The notes beneath the pieces are model-generated. The model was not told the DNA's origin, made no database searches, and worked only from the letters and a program-made list of their open reading frames with translations. This document shows, piece after piece, positions 35,571-46,875 of a DNA stretch of 64,000 bases. The stretch covers positions 1,674,001 to 1,738,000 of the forward strand of contig CBDFMR010000005.1 in assembly GCA_965249765.1 (NCBI GenBank). Reading direction: 5' to 3'. Positions within the stretch are counted from its first letter, which is position 1. Each line of letters begins with the position of its first letter. The translations under genes and the position numbers were made by a program. This DNA is from CBDFMR01 sp965249765. Its GTDB lineage: Bacteria; Bacteroidota; Bacteroidia; Chitinophagales; Saprospiraceae.

Positions 35571-37004
35571 TTATAGTAATTCCTCAATCTTCTCCAAGAG
35601 CCATTGCTTATTGACTACTCCTTTCTCGGCTAGGATATCTTTCTTGAGCTTTTCAAGTTTGACCTTTTCACTCGGAAGTAGCTGAGAGAGTTTTTTGGTA
35701 AAGCGGATAAGATTAAGACAGCTTTTTCTTTTTTCTTTAGAGACATTTTTTTTTCTAGTAACAAATATTCTGAAACTGGAAAGAAGGTTATCTAAGGCTA
35801 CCATTTCATCTAGTTCATAGTAGGCAGCAATTAATATTGCTTTGGCGTTCAGATTATACCAAATGTCTTCGTAATCCAATTCGTTTAAGTAGACTATAAC
35901 TTTTTCATAGTCCTTTCTATACATGTTTACCCGTGCAAGGCTAAAGTTCATAGCGTTTTTTCTGTGTTTTAGTTCAAGTAAATCATTTTTTGTTTCAATA
36001 AATTTTTCTGCCCATGCTGTACGGTTAGTTTTAAGTGCAAAAAACACAGCATTTCTGTATGTAGTCGGAGAAAGCACACCCCTTTCCAATAATAAATCGT
36101 ACTCAATTGCTTCTTCATATAAATTAAATGCCTCTGCGTAGAATTCATGTTCGCCTCGATTGACCTTACCTATACAATATGAAAAAAAAGCGTCATATAT
36201 ATAGTATAAATCTTGATACTCAAGCTCATTCAAGTGAACATTCACCTTATCTCTTAATTTATAATAGTGTTCATGGTTATTGGGATGACGAAGCGTTAAC
36301 AAAATAAGATAATGCAACTCGATTAATGGAATGCTTTGATAGATCCCATTCTTGATGTTGGTTTCAATTTCGCTTGTAAAATTTATTTTTGTATCTAGGT
36401 CGTACATATTTTTCCACCCCAGTACCTGGCACTGATATCGTAATTTTTCAATAACAAAGAAGATATCTAGATTGTCGGATATCTCTTTTAAATTTATTTT
36501 GGCACTCTTGTTTTTTGAGTTGGCTTTTTTATCAGCTTCTGAAGTAAGGTTGAATAAATTTTGCTCAAAAATGTACCTCTGGAAATATATATCACTAGTT
36601 GCTTTATTGATTGATCTTTCGACTTTTCGAACCTTTGTAACAGCATAATTGGTGAGCCTATCAAGTTTTCTATTTCCTATAGCCTTGATGTACAGATTTC
36701 CTCTAATTAACGATTTATTTCTCAAATCTTCAAGTATTACAAAATCTTCGAATAGAAATAAAAGATCGGAATTCATTTTGCGAAAACGAGAATCACTGTA
36801 CTTTTCTTCTTTAAAGACCATATCCCAAAGAACTTGACTTAAGGGTATTTCTTTACGTTGGCGAAGACTCTTTTCTAGAGCACTGAAATACTTAGATAGA
36901 TTAATATTGCTGTTGTGGTATGGAGAACAGACGAATTTTTTAAATCGATTCAATTCATATGCTGAGAGGCTTCTGAGTGCATATATGAGTTTTGAGTCTT
37001 CCAA
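35571..37004 (-). CDS. Large helical protein, TPR-like, function unknown
   Basis: I do not recognise a named family. The 477 residues are almost entirely amphipathic helices, rich in Lys, Leu and Tyr (MEDSKLIYALRSLSAYELNR, FKKFVCSPYHNSN). Paired helices in the C-terminal half (YEEAIEYDLLLERGVLSPTT, WAEKFIETKNDLLELKHRKN, DYEKVIVYLNELDYED) resemble TPR-like arrays. It has no signal peptide or membrane helix, suggesting a cytoplasmic scaffold. It stands alone, converging on the enoyl-CoA hydratase gene. Confidence 0.7.
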   Translation of the reverse strand: MEDSKLIYALRSLSAYELNRFKKFVCSPYHNSNINLSKYFSALEKSLRQRKEIPLSQVLWDMVFKEEKYSDSRFRKMNSDLLFLFEDFVILEDLRNKSLIRGNLYIKAIGNRKLDRLTNYAVTKVRKVERSINKATSDIYFQRYIFEQNLFNLTSEADKKANSKNKSAKINLKEISDNLDIFFVIEKLRYQCQVLGWKNMYDLDTKINFTSEIETNIKNGIYQSIPLIELHYLILLTLRHPNNHEHYYKLRDKVNVHLNELEYQDLYYIYDAFFSYCIGKVNRGEHEFYAEAFNLYEEAIEYDLLLERGVLSPTTYRNAVFFALKTNRTAWAEKFIETKNDLLELKHRKNAMNFSLARVNMYRKDYEKVIVYLNELDYEDIWYNLNAKAILIAAYYELDEMVALDNLLSSFRIFVTRKKNVSKEKRKSCLNLIRFTKKLSQLLPSEKVKLEKLKKDILAEKGVVNKQWLLEKIEELL

Positions 37005-37271
37005 ATTATACTATTTCGTAATATGTAGGTATGTCTTTATCAGGTAGTGATAGATTAGCAAAGTATTTATATGTTAAGGTGAATTAAGCAGTACATGTTA
37101 AATTAAAATATGTATAAAAAGCAGTTTATCAATCTTAATCGTATAAAGAAATCTAAATATACTTGTATTTAGCCATGCCTCATATATTTATTTTTAAAAT
37201 ATATTTCTTTCCTATGTAAAATAGCCTTATATTGCCGTGATTTTACCTATAAAACCAAAATACCCCTGGGA

Positions 37272-39764
37272 ATGAAGATAAGTCTTGTCTTTAAGTGCTT
37301 TGTGTCATTGATGATGTGTATGTCATCGATGATATTGCTATCTCAGGAAAATCTTGGATATATTTACTCCCACCATTTGGCTGGCACCCCAGATACAGTC
37401 TATTTAGAATCAAATGGAATTCCACAGATTATTTCCTATCCTCATTCTATATCAGAAGGATCGGCAATGCATCGAACTTATATGGGTTCGGGGTTGTGGG
37501 AGTTTGTCTTCGATCCTGGTTTGGGTTGGACTGGTGAGGATTCATATACAGTCGAGTATTTTGGACCTGGTCAATTTCCTGGTTTCTGGCCCCCTAAGTA
37601 TACTTCAGTGGTATTGCGCACAGATCACTCGATCATAAGTGCCAAGGATGATCATGTTATCATGGAAAATGGTCAGACCAGTATCACTGTAGATGTCATG
37701 GCAAATGACGTTCATACTGAGAGTGTGACATGGATTGATATGACTTCCCAAGAGTCGAATTGTACAGCAACTTTAAACTCAGACAGCGATATTGTTATAG
37801 ATGTTGATCCGTTATTTGTGGGAATGGCATATGTGACCTACGTAATTCGAGATAGCCTTGGTGCTAGTGATATGGGCAAGGTAACGGTAAAGGTGAATGG
37901 AGGGCAAGTCAACATGACTGATACACTTTCTTTTCATCTGATCAATGAACGACCCCTTACCATCATCTTGGATCAATCTGGTTATTCATTGGACCTTTCC
38001 AATGAGGCAGTTTTAGGTGAGGTGACAAGCTTAGGTGATGATAGGTTCTTGTATACTCCCTTTGAACATATTTCGGGTCCTGATGACTTTTTGTTGATTA
38101 ATGGATCTGACAGCAAATTAGTAGAAATTACGGTCATTGACCTTCCAAATGAAGTCGGTTTTGTTGTGGATGATTTTGTCGTTACCTCGTCTGGCAATAC
38201 TGTACAGTTTGATGTATTAGTCAATGATCGTAAGAGGTCATTTCCCCTGGTAGATTATTCTCCTGAACTGGTACGTGATACACTCGGTATTTTCTCTTAT
38301 ACAGCTCCGGCTGGAGTAGTGGGCGAGTACCAATACTATTATACAGTCTATAATGGATTTGAGCATCAGACAGCAACGGTTACTATCAAGATTGATAATT
38401 ATGTACCGGCGCAGTTTAGCTATGACTTACATGCCTTGGAGAATACTGCCATGGCACTCGAGTACGATGTAGCTATCTCTGATTATTCTATCAGTGTATT
38501 ATCGGCTCCTCTTCACGGCACATTGGATATTTATCAAGGTCTGGACACTGTACAGATAGGATGTAATGCTGTCGTGGGTAGAGAATTGCAGATTTATACG
38601 CCTGATCCTGATTATACCGGATTGGATAATTTTGATGTTGAGTATTGTGTTGACAATAATCCATGCTTTGTCCTGAAGGTGGATGTTGATGTGATGGAAA
38701 ATCTTCAAGACTCACTGTGTCATTGCGTAGGAGATTGTGTATGGAGTGGCGACGCCAACGATGATGGCAGGGTGACTATCGCCGATATTTTACCTGTTGC
38801 CTTGTACATGGGTGAGAAAGGAGAATCAAGAGCCGATATTAATTATAACTTTAGAAATGGTCAGCATGCCGCTGATTGGGGAGAAACAATTGGAAACAGT
38901 CATTGTGATATAAAGCACATTGATAGTGATGGTGATGGTTATATAACTTCTGATGATACCACGGCGATATCAACCTATTTCAATGAAGTTCATGAGTATG
39001 TACCTTTTGAAATTCTTGGGCTGAAGAATTATCCTTTTTATTTGCTTCCGCAGGAGACTGAGTTAGACTCAGGTGATCTTGCCGTAATTGATATTATAAT
39101 TGGAAATGCAGAGTATCCCGTTGTTGATCTTCACGGACTGGCATTCAACATATCTATCAATAGTGCTTTTGTGGATTCATCTTCCTTGAATGTGCACTTC
39201 TTTGAGAATGACTGGTTCGCATACAACTCGCCGTCTATACAATTGTCTAAGCAACCTGTAGATGGTAGCATACATGCGGCCTTCTCCAGAACAGGAGGTA
39301 AGTCCATAAGTGGGTATGGAATTATTGGACAAGTTACCTTTATTGTTGAAGATGAAGCAATGGGATTTCGCATAGAAGAAGGAGAAAATCTACCATTTAC
39401 AATATCTCTCTCAGAAGGCAGTGGGATGGATGGCAATGGCAATGCTATCGGACTACCATCGGCTGAGACAACGATGTTCCTGAGACCACCTAGTAAAGCA
39501 ACGCAAGGTCCGATCAGTGAAGCAGATGTGGTAGTTTATCCCAATCCGGCACAGGATCACATCAATATTCATCTAAATGCGGAGGACCATATCAGATCGG
39601 TCAATGTTGTGGATGTTCTAGGAAGGAGCGTAGATTTTCTCGACAATCTATCTGATGACTCGTTTGTACTACCTATAACTTCATATCCGACAGGCATGTA
39701 TTACATGCACATCCGTACGGATCATGGCTATATCACCAAGACCTTTGAGGTGGTGAGGAGGTAG
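37272..39764 (+). CDS. Secreted T9SS protein with cadherin/Ig-like and dockerin-like modules
   Basis: 830 residues with an N-terminal signal (FVSLMMCMSSMILLSQ). Ig/cadherin-like repeats follow: AKDDHVIMENGQTSITVDVM begins a Big_9-type domain at about residue 118, and others start near 290 and 380. A dockerin-type calcium module at about residues 490-565 has two acidic loops (SGDANDDGRVTIADILPVAL and DSDGDGYITSDDTTAISTYF). A cohesin-like beta domain may occupy about 590-730. The end is a type A T9SS sorting domain (VVYPNPAQDHINI to TKTFEVVRR), implying export through the Por machinery and surface attachment or release. Probable role in adhesion or matrix; no enzyme motif seen. Confidence 0.85.
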   Translation: MKISLVFKCFVSLMMCMSSMILLSQENLGYIYSHHLAGTPDTVYLESNGIPQIISYPHSISEGSAMHRTYMGSGLWEFVFDPGLGWTGEDSYTVEYFGPGQFPGFWPPKYTSVVLRTDHSIISAKDDHVIMENGQTSITVDVMANDVHTESVTWIDMTSQESNCTATLNSDSDIVIDVDPLFVGMAYVTYVIRDSLGASDMGKVTVKVNGGQVNMTDTLSFHLINERPLTIILDQSGYSLDLSNEAVLGEVTSLGDDRFLYTPFEHISGPDDFLLINGSDSKLVEITVIDLPNEVGFVVDDFVVTSSGNTVQFDVLVNDRKRSFPLVDYSPELVRDTLGIFSYTAPAGVVGEYQYYYTVYNGFEHQTATVTIKIDNYVPAQFSYDLHALENTAMALEYDVAISDYSISVLSAPLHGTLDIYQGLDTVQIGCNAVVGRELQIYTPDPDYTGLDNFDVEYCVDNNPCFVLKVDVDVMENLQDSLCHCVGDCVWSGDANDDGRVTIADILPVALYMGEKGESRADINYNFRNGQHAADWGETIGNSHCDIKHIDSDGDGYITSDDTTAISTYFNEVHEYVPFEILGLKNYPFYLLPQETELDSGDLAVIDIIIGNAEYPVVDLHGLAFNISINSAFVDSSSLNVHFFENDWFAYNSPSIQLSKQPVDGSIHAAFSRTGGKSISGYGIIGQVTFIVEDEAMGFRIEEGENLPFTISLSEGSGMDGNGNAIGLPSAETTMFLRPPSKATQGPISEADVVVYPNPAQDHINIHLNAEDHIRSVNVVDVLGRSVDFLDNLSDDSFVLPITSYPTGMYYMHIRTDHGYITKTFEVVRR

Positions 39765-40176
39765 CTAGGAGACATTAGACGCAAGACAATAGACTGATAG
39801 ACTACAGACTCAGGGCAATACGCTCAAATTAATCATCAAATCCCTTCATCTACACTCTATGTATAGTAGTCATTAAGATCGATTCCTCGATTCTTCAATT
39901 CCTCAACTAAAGAATCTAATCCTTCGTCATCTCGACCTTGTGGACAGTCATCTCGCCTTATGGAGAGATATTCTCTGATCAAGATTTTTTCTTGACTTTG
40001 ACAGTTGTTGGGCTAAAATCCACATAACACATTGATAATCAGAAGTAGAATTTTGACATTCTCAAAAGTGTTGAGCAAAAAGTAATTGTGTCGGTGCTTG
40101 GAAAGGATCGTAGTTAGTCAATAGCTTTGTATTGTGGCCTATTTCAAGATACTTGAATTCAAGAGTTATTATTCTC
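39765..40176. other. Intergenic region, no gene seen
   Basis: I see no coding potential. Bases 39775-39807 hold imperfect repeats of AGAC/AGACTA typical of low-complexity drift. The rest is AT-rich and unstructured. Confidence 0.5.
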
Positions 40177-42475
40177 TTACATTTTTAAAAACTTGACCAA
40201 TTTGTTTCCCTCCGATGACTTCAGACTCAGGAAGTAGACCGCAGGTCTGAGTGATTCGATGTTCATGTCAAACGATCCCTTTTGATTCTCGTCGAGAAAA
40301 TCAATTCTCTTTCCTTGAATATCAAAAAGGTCAAACTGAGCCCAATCAATATCGTCAAGGATTGTAATTTGTACAAGAATACTTGTAACCTTAATGGCAA
40401 TGAATTTATCTACAGGACGTTCAGGTCCTTGAAAGCAGTCGGTTGACCCAAACTCCACCGCATCGCAGCAATCAGAATATTCGACATCACATGCAACAAA
40501 ATCCCATACCCAGTCAACCTCAGAAGGTAAAGGTCCTATGGTAATAGGTAGATCATTGTAACTATACTCTCCATGATCCATTCCGTTCCCTACTACAGTG
40601 AAATGATCACCATTTACTTCTCCATAATTTAAATCCAAATTGATATAAAAGTCGCCACCATCACATTCTATCTGCCAAACCTCTAATCCTTCTATTGAGC
40701 ACTCTGATTCATCACAATCGAGTCCCATAAACTCATATTCTTGGCAACAATCAGGAACATCATTTTGGCATATCCTAATGATGTCATATTCTACTTCTCT
40801 ATCTATAACTCCTTCTATGATTACAGGTAGGTCCGTGAATAAGTAGAATCCTAAGTACATGTCTCCTGACCATACTTCAAAGTAGTCATTGGTCATGCCG
40901 GAGTATTCAAAGTTCAACCCGATACTATAGGTGCCATCATCAGCACAGTGTAATGGCTCAACCACAATATCAAAGAACATGCAGCCTTCTTCATCACAGC
41001 AAGCGGGAGATTCAAAGTAGAACTCACCACCACAATCTTCAAATTCATTGTCGATAATCCCATAAACAAACAAACTCGTGCATGAGATCACAATTGATCT
41101 CAAGGGGCCCAAGGGTATAGAATTCTTGCCCGTACTGAAATTCTCCATAATTGTGACCATTGCCCAGAATGACGAAGCCTTCCCTGCCCACATTGTCATA
41201 TAAAAATTCTATATCCACATAGAACTGCCCTTCATCATTGCAATCATAAAACTCTGCAGAGACATCCCAGATATGGCAGCCGCCTGACTCATCACAATCA
41301 AGGCCGATGAATTCATGTTCTTGGCAACAATCAGGAACATCATTTTGGCATATCCTAATGATGTCATATTCTACTTCTCTATCTATAACTCCTTCTATGA
41401 TTACCGGTAGGTCCGTGAATAAGTAGTAACCTAGGTACATGTCTCCTGACCATACTTCAAAGTAGTCATTGGTCATCCCAGAGTATTCAAAGTTCAACCC
41501 GATGCTATAGGTGCCATCATCAGCACAGTGTAATGGCTCAACCACAATATCAAAGAACATGCAGCCTTCTTCATTGCAGCAAGCGGGAGATTCAAAGTAG
41601 AACTCACCACCACAATCTTCAAATTCATTGTCGATAATTACAAACTCGTGCATGAGATCACAATTGATCTCAAGGGGCCCAAGGGTATAGAATTCTTGCC
41701 CGTACTGAAATTCTCCATAATTGTGACCATTGCCTAGGATGACGAAGCCTTCCCTGCCCACATTGTCATATAAAAATTCTATATCCACATAGAACTGCCC
41801 TTCATCATTGCAATCATAAAACTCTGCAGAGACATCCCAGATATGGCAGCCGCCTGACTCATCACAATCAAGGCCCATGAATTCATGAGCCCCACAGCAA
41901 CTTGGATTATCATTGTCACATATTGTTATTATATCATAGTCAGCATCGCGCTCAGGAAAGTGATCAATGGTTATAGGCAAATCTGCATAGGCAAAGTAGC
42001 CCACTAATTCCCTGTCTGAGAAGACATCGAAATGATCATTCGTATTTCCTACATAATCAAAATCTAGTAATATACTGTATGTGTCATCACCATCGCAAGC
42101 TATAGGGTCAACTGTAATTGCCGTTATAACGCACTCCTCACAGCACACTGTCTCTGGCAATGTATAGTCCTCCAGACATGTGGAGAATTCAACATCTACA
42201 ACGAATAACTTATAATTGGTCATGCAATCACCATCAACCGGTCCGATCGTATAGAATGACTGTCCGTATTCGAATGGGCCATAAGCTGAACCACCGACGA
42301 TCTCTACCATAAACCCTATGGATCCTTCATTGGTATAATCAAACTCAAGGTCAATTAAAAACTGACCATTGTCATCACAGGGGTGAGGTTCTGCAAAAAT
42401 GGACGTGATGTTACACTGATTATATGCGTAAATACTGACCAAGAGCAAAACTGCGAGTGAAAGGATTCTTTTCAT
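40177..42475 (-). pseudogene. Secreted Cys-rich repeat protein, broken by a 10-base insertion
   Basis: Read from the ATG at 42475: signal peptide (RILSLAVLLLVSIYAYNQ), then alternating acidic, Cys-rich units of two kinds. Unit A is GCHIWDVSAEFYDCNDEGQF and on; unit B is EEGCMFFDIVVEPLHCADDG and on, with CC pairs in each (ACCNEEG, DCCQEHEF). The frame ends early at 41045 (MHEFVCLWDYRQ). The same repeat continues in another frame from about 41060 to the stop at 40177, ending in a T9SS-like tail (FDLFDIQGKRIDFLDENQKG to LVKFLKM) that lacks the usual PNP motif. Aligning the tandem copies shows a 10-base insertion at 41059-41070 as the lesion. The full product would be about 760 residues. Confidence 0.8.
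40731..41860 (-). repeat. Tandem duplication with 570-bp period inside the repeat protein gene
   Basis: The segment at about 41311-41860 recurs at about 40731-41290 with only scattered differences. The offset is 570 bp (190 codons) above position 41070 and 580 bp below 41059, because the lower copy carries a 10-base insertion. The near identity shows a recent duplication of one A+B unit pair. Confidence 0.85.
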
Positions 42476-42578
42476 AGCACAGAGTTTACTGATGAGATAC
42501 TAAAGATAGCATAATCGCTGCTTGTCATTGAAAGTGACGCTTCACCATATTTAAAAATCTGAAATATATCTTAGTCTA

Positions 42579-42586
42579 TAATTTTG
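42579..42586 (+). promoter_or_regulatory. -7 element of the first large paralogue
   Basis: TAATTTTG matches TAnnTTTG, 54 bases before the probable ATG at 42640. No TTG is visible at -33. Confidence 0.35.
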
Positions 42587-42639
42587 GTACAAATATTGTA
42601 TTAAAAAAAAGTGTAATATGTAAAGTATTGATTTACTGT

Positions 42640-45600
42640 ATGAGGAGCTGCAATATAAAACGTGTGATTTTAGGACTGATGTTCATGAGTTGTGTCATGC
42701 TTCAGGGTAAATCCAATTTGTCATGTTTACTGGTAATTGACGTTTATCCAGGGCCTGATACAAGCATCTGCAACGGAGGTATTCTTGATATATCAATTTT
42801 AGGTGCCCATATTTCCGGTGATGTATCCGATGGTACATGGTTCACGACAGGAGATGGCACTTTTGATCCTTCGGGGACGGACCAAGACATATTTAGCATT
42901 ACAAGTCATTATCAGCCGGGCCCATCTGATTATTCCAATAGCTTCGTCGATCTTATTCTCGTATCAGATGACCCAGATGGAAACGGACCATTGACTGAGG
43001 AATCTGACATAGTCCGGATACATTTTCAGTCAGCACCAGCCATGGTATGCTATAATAATCTGAATATTTCTCTTGATGCTTTCTGTCAAGAACAGCTGGC
43101 CATTGATATGCTGCTATCAAATCCGATATCACCATTAACGAATTATAGAATAGAGTCATTTGATGAAAATGACGACCTTATTTTGGATAATATATTGACT
43201 TCGGATCATAGAGGTCAGACTATTTCATTTGGGGTGTCGCATCTCTGCGGTTCCAATTCTTGTTGGGGAGAATTAAAGGTTCTTGATAAACTAGCACCTA
43301 GCTTTATCTGTAGCGATGTAACTATAAGTTGTTCGCAGGACAGTTCTCCTGACTCTGTCGGGTTTCCATTACCGATAGGGGTAGTAATCACACCCATTGA
43401 TGACAAGGAATATGAGGTGGTTAATTTTGATTCTTGCGGAATGGTTGAGTTGTCCTATTCGGAAGGGTCGAATCCGCTTGACTGTTCTACAGGATATGAG
43501 ACAGTAATAAGTCGTACATGGGTTGCTGAGGATGAGAGTGGCAACGTTTCTGTTTGCAATCAATCTATTTACATCATGTTAGAAACTCTGGCTAGTGTCA
43601 CTTTTCCGCCAAACTACGATGACAGTGATGAACCTTCTTTAGAGTGTATGGGGGGTGTATGGACTACTTTGCTTAATGGCAATCCTCATCCTTCCTATAC
43701 AGGATATCCGAGTACCGATCAGTGCAGCAATCTGGAATCCACTTTTGACGATCTTAACTTTGAAAACTGTGGATCAGGATTCAAAGTCCTACGGTCATGG
43801 ACGGTAATAGATTGGTGTAACGCTGGTAGTCTAAGCCACAATCAGGTTATTAAAGTAGCAGACAATATAACTCCCGAAATCCTTTGCCCATTGGATCTGG
43901 TATTACCTGCCAATGGATATGAATGTAGGTTGATATATCATGAAGTAGATGTGCCTTCTGTTTCTGACGCATGCTCTGCATATTCTGTGAGCGCATATTT
44001 GATAGATATCAATAACAATAATATAGATCTGTTAATAATCAGCAATGGTTTTGTCCAACTAAATGATATAGTTTTGGGCGATTACCTTTTACGGTTCATT
44101 GCTTTGGACGAATGTAATAATGCGGACACTTGTAATTTAAATTTGTCTATTGTAGACCAGACACCTCCATTTACAGTGTGTGACGGTTTTACCAAGGTAG
44201 CATTGGGTGAAGATGGAAAAGGCAGGCTTTATGCTAATTCATTGGACGATGGCAGTCATGATAATTGTAGTATCGATCGATTCGAGGTTGCAAAAATGAC
44301 GGACTTTTGTGGATTTGGATTAGGCTTTGGTGAGTTCGTTGAGTTTTGCTGTGAAGAGAAAGATTCAACGATTATGGTTGCCCTTCGAGTGTGGGATATT
44401 CATGGCAACTACAATGACTGCATGGTCGAAGCAACCGTTGAAGACAAGCTGCCTCCTATACCTACCTGTCCAGATGACGTTACCATTAGTTGTGATTATA
44501 GTTTTGACATCGATGACTTGAGCGAATTTGGGACTATGAATCCCAATAATAGAGATTCTATTTTTATTTATGATCAGTACAACCAAGGATTTGCCGGGTT
44601 AGGTAGTACTTTCATTGACAACTGTGGAGCAACCTTTGAGGAATCCGCAGTGTCAAGTATCGATTGCTTTATAGGTAATGTCATCAGAACTTTTATTGTG
44701 ACAGACGAGAGTGGAAATTCGTCTTCTTGCAATCAAGTAATTACAATTGTAAATCCGGATCCCTTTGATGAGGATGACATTGAATGGCCTGTAAAATTTG
44801 AGAGCTCGGGATGTGATATGTTACTCACTGATCCGTCAATCACAGGCGAACCTGTACTTTCCAATATATACTGTGCTACTGCAAATCATACATTCTCTGA
44901 TAAAGTATTCAATATAGTCGATAGTGCTTGTGTAAAGGTCGTCAGAAAATGGAGTGTTATAGACTGGTGTCAGTATGATGACGATACTGGATTTGGCCTT
45001 TGGGAGTACACTCAAGTCATAAAGCTGATAAATACCGAAGCACCGACATTCTTGTCATCATGCAAGGATACTACTGTCTGCCTCAGTCAAATCGATGACT
45101 GTATGGGAACTGCTGTCTTAGGCATAGATGCCATCGATGATTGTACCCCTGATAGTTTGATTAATTATACATGGAGGATTGATCTTAATGGGGATGGCAT
45201 ATTTGATCAAGATGGAATAGGCAATGAATTGTCAGAAGAATTGAGTCCCGGAAACTATCTTATCAAATGGACCGCCGAGGACAACTGTGGAAATCTATCC
45301 TCTTGTCAGTATCTTGTTGAGGTCAAAGAATGTAAAGCTCCGACCCTGTATTGTGAATCAGCAATAACCACTGTCTTGATGCCAACGACAGGCGAGATGG
45401 AGCTATGGGCAAGTGACTTCGATCGAGGAAGTAGTGACAATTGTACTGCCACTGAAGATTTAATATTCTCATTTAGCAAAGACACATCAGATGTCGTAAG
45501 GACCTACAACTGTGATAGCCTGATTAATGGAATGGCAAGAACCTTTGTCATAGAGATGTGGGCTACGGATGAGGCTGTAAATCAGGAGTACTGTATTATC

Positions 45601-46875
45601 AATCTCACGATACAGGATAATCAAGATGCATGTACAGATTCTACAACTAAAGGTGATATACAAGGATTGATAGCCACACAAGAGGGGATAGGTGTCTCCA
45701 ATGTGGTTATAGATTACTATTCTAGTGTTGAACAGTTTGATGGGGCGACTCAGAGTGACTCTGACGGGAACTATGACATTGATGATATACCAGCACACTT
45801 GTTTTATGATCTGGTACCTAGAAAAAACACAAACCACAATCAAGCCGTCTCAGTGCTTGATCTTATTCTGATAAAGAAACATATACTTGGAATCAAGCCG
45901 TTTACGTCTCCTTATGATCTTATCGCTGCTGATGTCAACGGATCTGAGTCAATCTCAGGAGTAGATTTGCTTGAAATGCAACGATTGATCCTAGGATTTA
46001 CGAGTGAGTTCAATGGTAATGAAAGCTGGAGGTTTGTTGATGAGAGATTTGAATTTAGCGATCCTGACAATCCCTGGACATTTAAGGAAGAAATCAGTCT
46101 ACGGCCTCTATCAGCTCCCGTATTAGACGCAAACTTTATAGGTGTCAAGATAGGAGATGTCAATGGTTCATATGATGGCTTTTCGCAAAACATGATCTCG
46201 TCAAGATCAGAAAACTCCCTAATTCTACAAATTGAAGAGACTCGTCTTCACAATGGATACACACACGTCGAATTCAAGGCATCTGAAAGCCTTGCATCTG
46301 AAGGAATTCAACTGGGGCTTGTCTTGAATAGTATATCTGGTATAGAAGAAGTGAGGTATCTGGGGACAACCTTAGATGACAGTTCTTATAAGTGGGACTC
46401 TAGGGATGCTACGCTTAAATTAATAGCTTACCAATCCGAGTCCTCAACTATAATACCTGGAGAGGTGGTAGTTGAGCTAATGGTCAAAGGAAACATTAGT
46501 GTATCTGATATGGTCTTGATAGAAGGGTTCTCTACCATTGTAGAGTCGGGGAACTCGATTAGATCTATAGAACTTGAGTTCCATTCTAATGAGGAGATGC
46601 TTGAATCTAATGATAAGCTTTTTGAGGTGATCAATAACCCTTGTAAGTCCACCTGCATGATCAAGAGTCTTATTAAATCTACCGATAATTTGACCATAGA
46701 ATTGTTCAACTCCAATGGGGCTGTTGTTCAATCGTGGAAAGACCATAGTCCAACCTTGGGAAGTCAAATAAACTTACATCTCAATGAGGGCCATTTACCT
46801 GGAATTTACTATATCAGAGGCTTCTCAAATGGCCGTAGTCAAACCGATAAAGTGCTTGTATCCGTCGGGAAGTGA
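42640..46875 (+). CDS. Giant secreted HYR/Ig-like repeat protein with dockerin, cohesin-like and T9SS domains (paralogue 1)
   Basis: About 1411 residues; the frame is open from a TTG at 42628, but the ATG at 42640 fits the signal peptide (VILGLMFMSCVMLQGKS). Roughly 1000 residues of Cys-containing HYR/Ig-like repeats follow, recognised by WTVIDWCNAGSLSHNQVIKV, VADNITPEILCP and the DECNNADTCNLNLSIVDQTPP pattern. At about residues 1070-1190 is a dockerin-like module (SVLDLILIKKHILGI, AADVNGSESISGVDLLEMQR, GVKIGDVNGS). Next is a cohesin-like beta domain (about 1195-1320), then a T9SS tail ending TDKVLVSVGK. Probably a surface adhesin or matrix protein. No catalytic motif seen. Confidence 0.85.
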   Translation: MRSCNIKRVILGLMFMSCVMLQGKSNLSCLLVIDVYPGPDTSICNGGILDISILGAHISGDVSDGTWFTTGDGTFDPSGTDQDIFSITSHYQPGPSDYSNSFVDLILVSDDPDGNGPLTEESDIVRIHFQSAPAMVCYNNLNISLDAFCQEQLAIDMLLSNPISPLTNYRIESFDENDDLILDNILTSDHRGQTISFGVSHLCGSNSCWGELKVLDKLAPSFICSDVTISCSQDSSPDSVGFPLPIGVVITPIDDKEYEVVNFDSCGMVELSYSEGSNPLDCSTGYETVISRTWVAEDESGNVSVCNQSIYIMLETLASVTFPPNYDDSDEPSLECMGGVWTTLLNGNPHPSYTGYPSTDQCSNLESTFDDLNFENCGSGFKVLRSWTVIDWCNAGSLSHNQVIKVADNITPEILCPLDLVLPANGYECRLIYHEVDVPSVSDACSAYSVSAYLIDINNNNIDLLIISNGFVQLNDIVLGDYLLRFIALDECNNADTCNLNLSIVDQTPPFTVCDGFTKVALGEDGKGRLYANSLDDGSHDNCSIDRFEVAKMTDFCGFGLGFGEFVEFCCEEKDSTIMVALRVWDIHGNYNDCMVEATVEDKLPPIPTCPDDVTISCDYSFDIDDLSEFGTMNPNNRDSIFIYDQYNQGFAGLGSTFIDNCGATFEESAVSSIDCFIGNVIRTFIVTDESGNSSSCNQVITIVNPDPFDEDDIEWPVKFESSGCDMLLTDPSITGEPVLSNIYCATANHTFSDKVFNIVDSACVKVVRKWSVIDWCQYDDDTGFGLWEYTQVIKLINTEAPTFLSSCKDTTVCLSQIDDCMGTAVLGIDAIDDCTPDSLINYTWRIDLNGDGIFDQDGIGNELSEELSPGNYLIKWTAEDNCGNLSSCQYLVEVKECKAPTLYCESAITTVLMPTTGEMELWASDFDRGSSDNCTATEDLIFSFSKDTSDVVRTYNCDSLINGMARTFVIEMWATDEAVNQEYCIINLTIQDNQDACTDSTTKGDIQGLIATQEGIGVSNVVIDYYSSVEQFDGATQSDSDGNYDIDDIPAHLFYDLVPRKNTNHNQAVSVLDLILIKKHILGIKPFTSPYDLIAADVNGSESISGVDLLEMQRLILGFTSEFNGNESWRFVDERFEFSDPDNPWTFKEEISLRPLSAPVLDANFIGVKIGDVNGSYDGFSQNMISSRSENSLILQIEETRLHNGYTHVEFKASESLASEGIQLGLVLNSISGIEEVRYLGTTLDDSSYKWDSRDATLKLIAYQSESSTIIPGEVVVELMVKGNISVSDMVLIEGFSTIVESGNSIRSIELEFHSNEEMLESNDKLFEVINNPCKSTCMIKSLIKSTDNLTIELFNSNGAVVQSWKDHSPTLGSQINLHLNEGHLPGIYYIRGFSNGRSQTDKVLVSVGK

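Noticed and set aside
39775..39807. AGAC-type repeats as a functional element
   Set aside because: Short, imperfect and low in complexity; probably drift.
41045..41199. Separate gene start at 41199 for the downstream half of the repeat protein
   Set aside because: The first 49 or so residues (MTMWAGKASSFWAMV...) are the repeat read in a wrong frame; the true relation is a frameshifted single gene.
40731..41860. CRISPR or satellite array
   Set aside because: Only two long 570-bp copies, in frame with a protein repeat; no short direct repeats with unique spacers were seen anywhere in the window.
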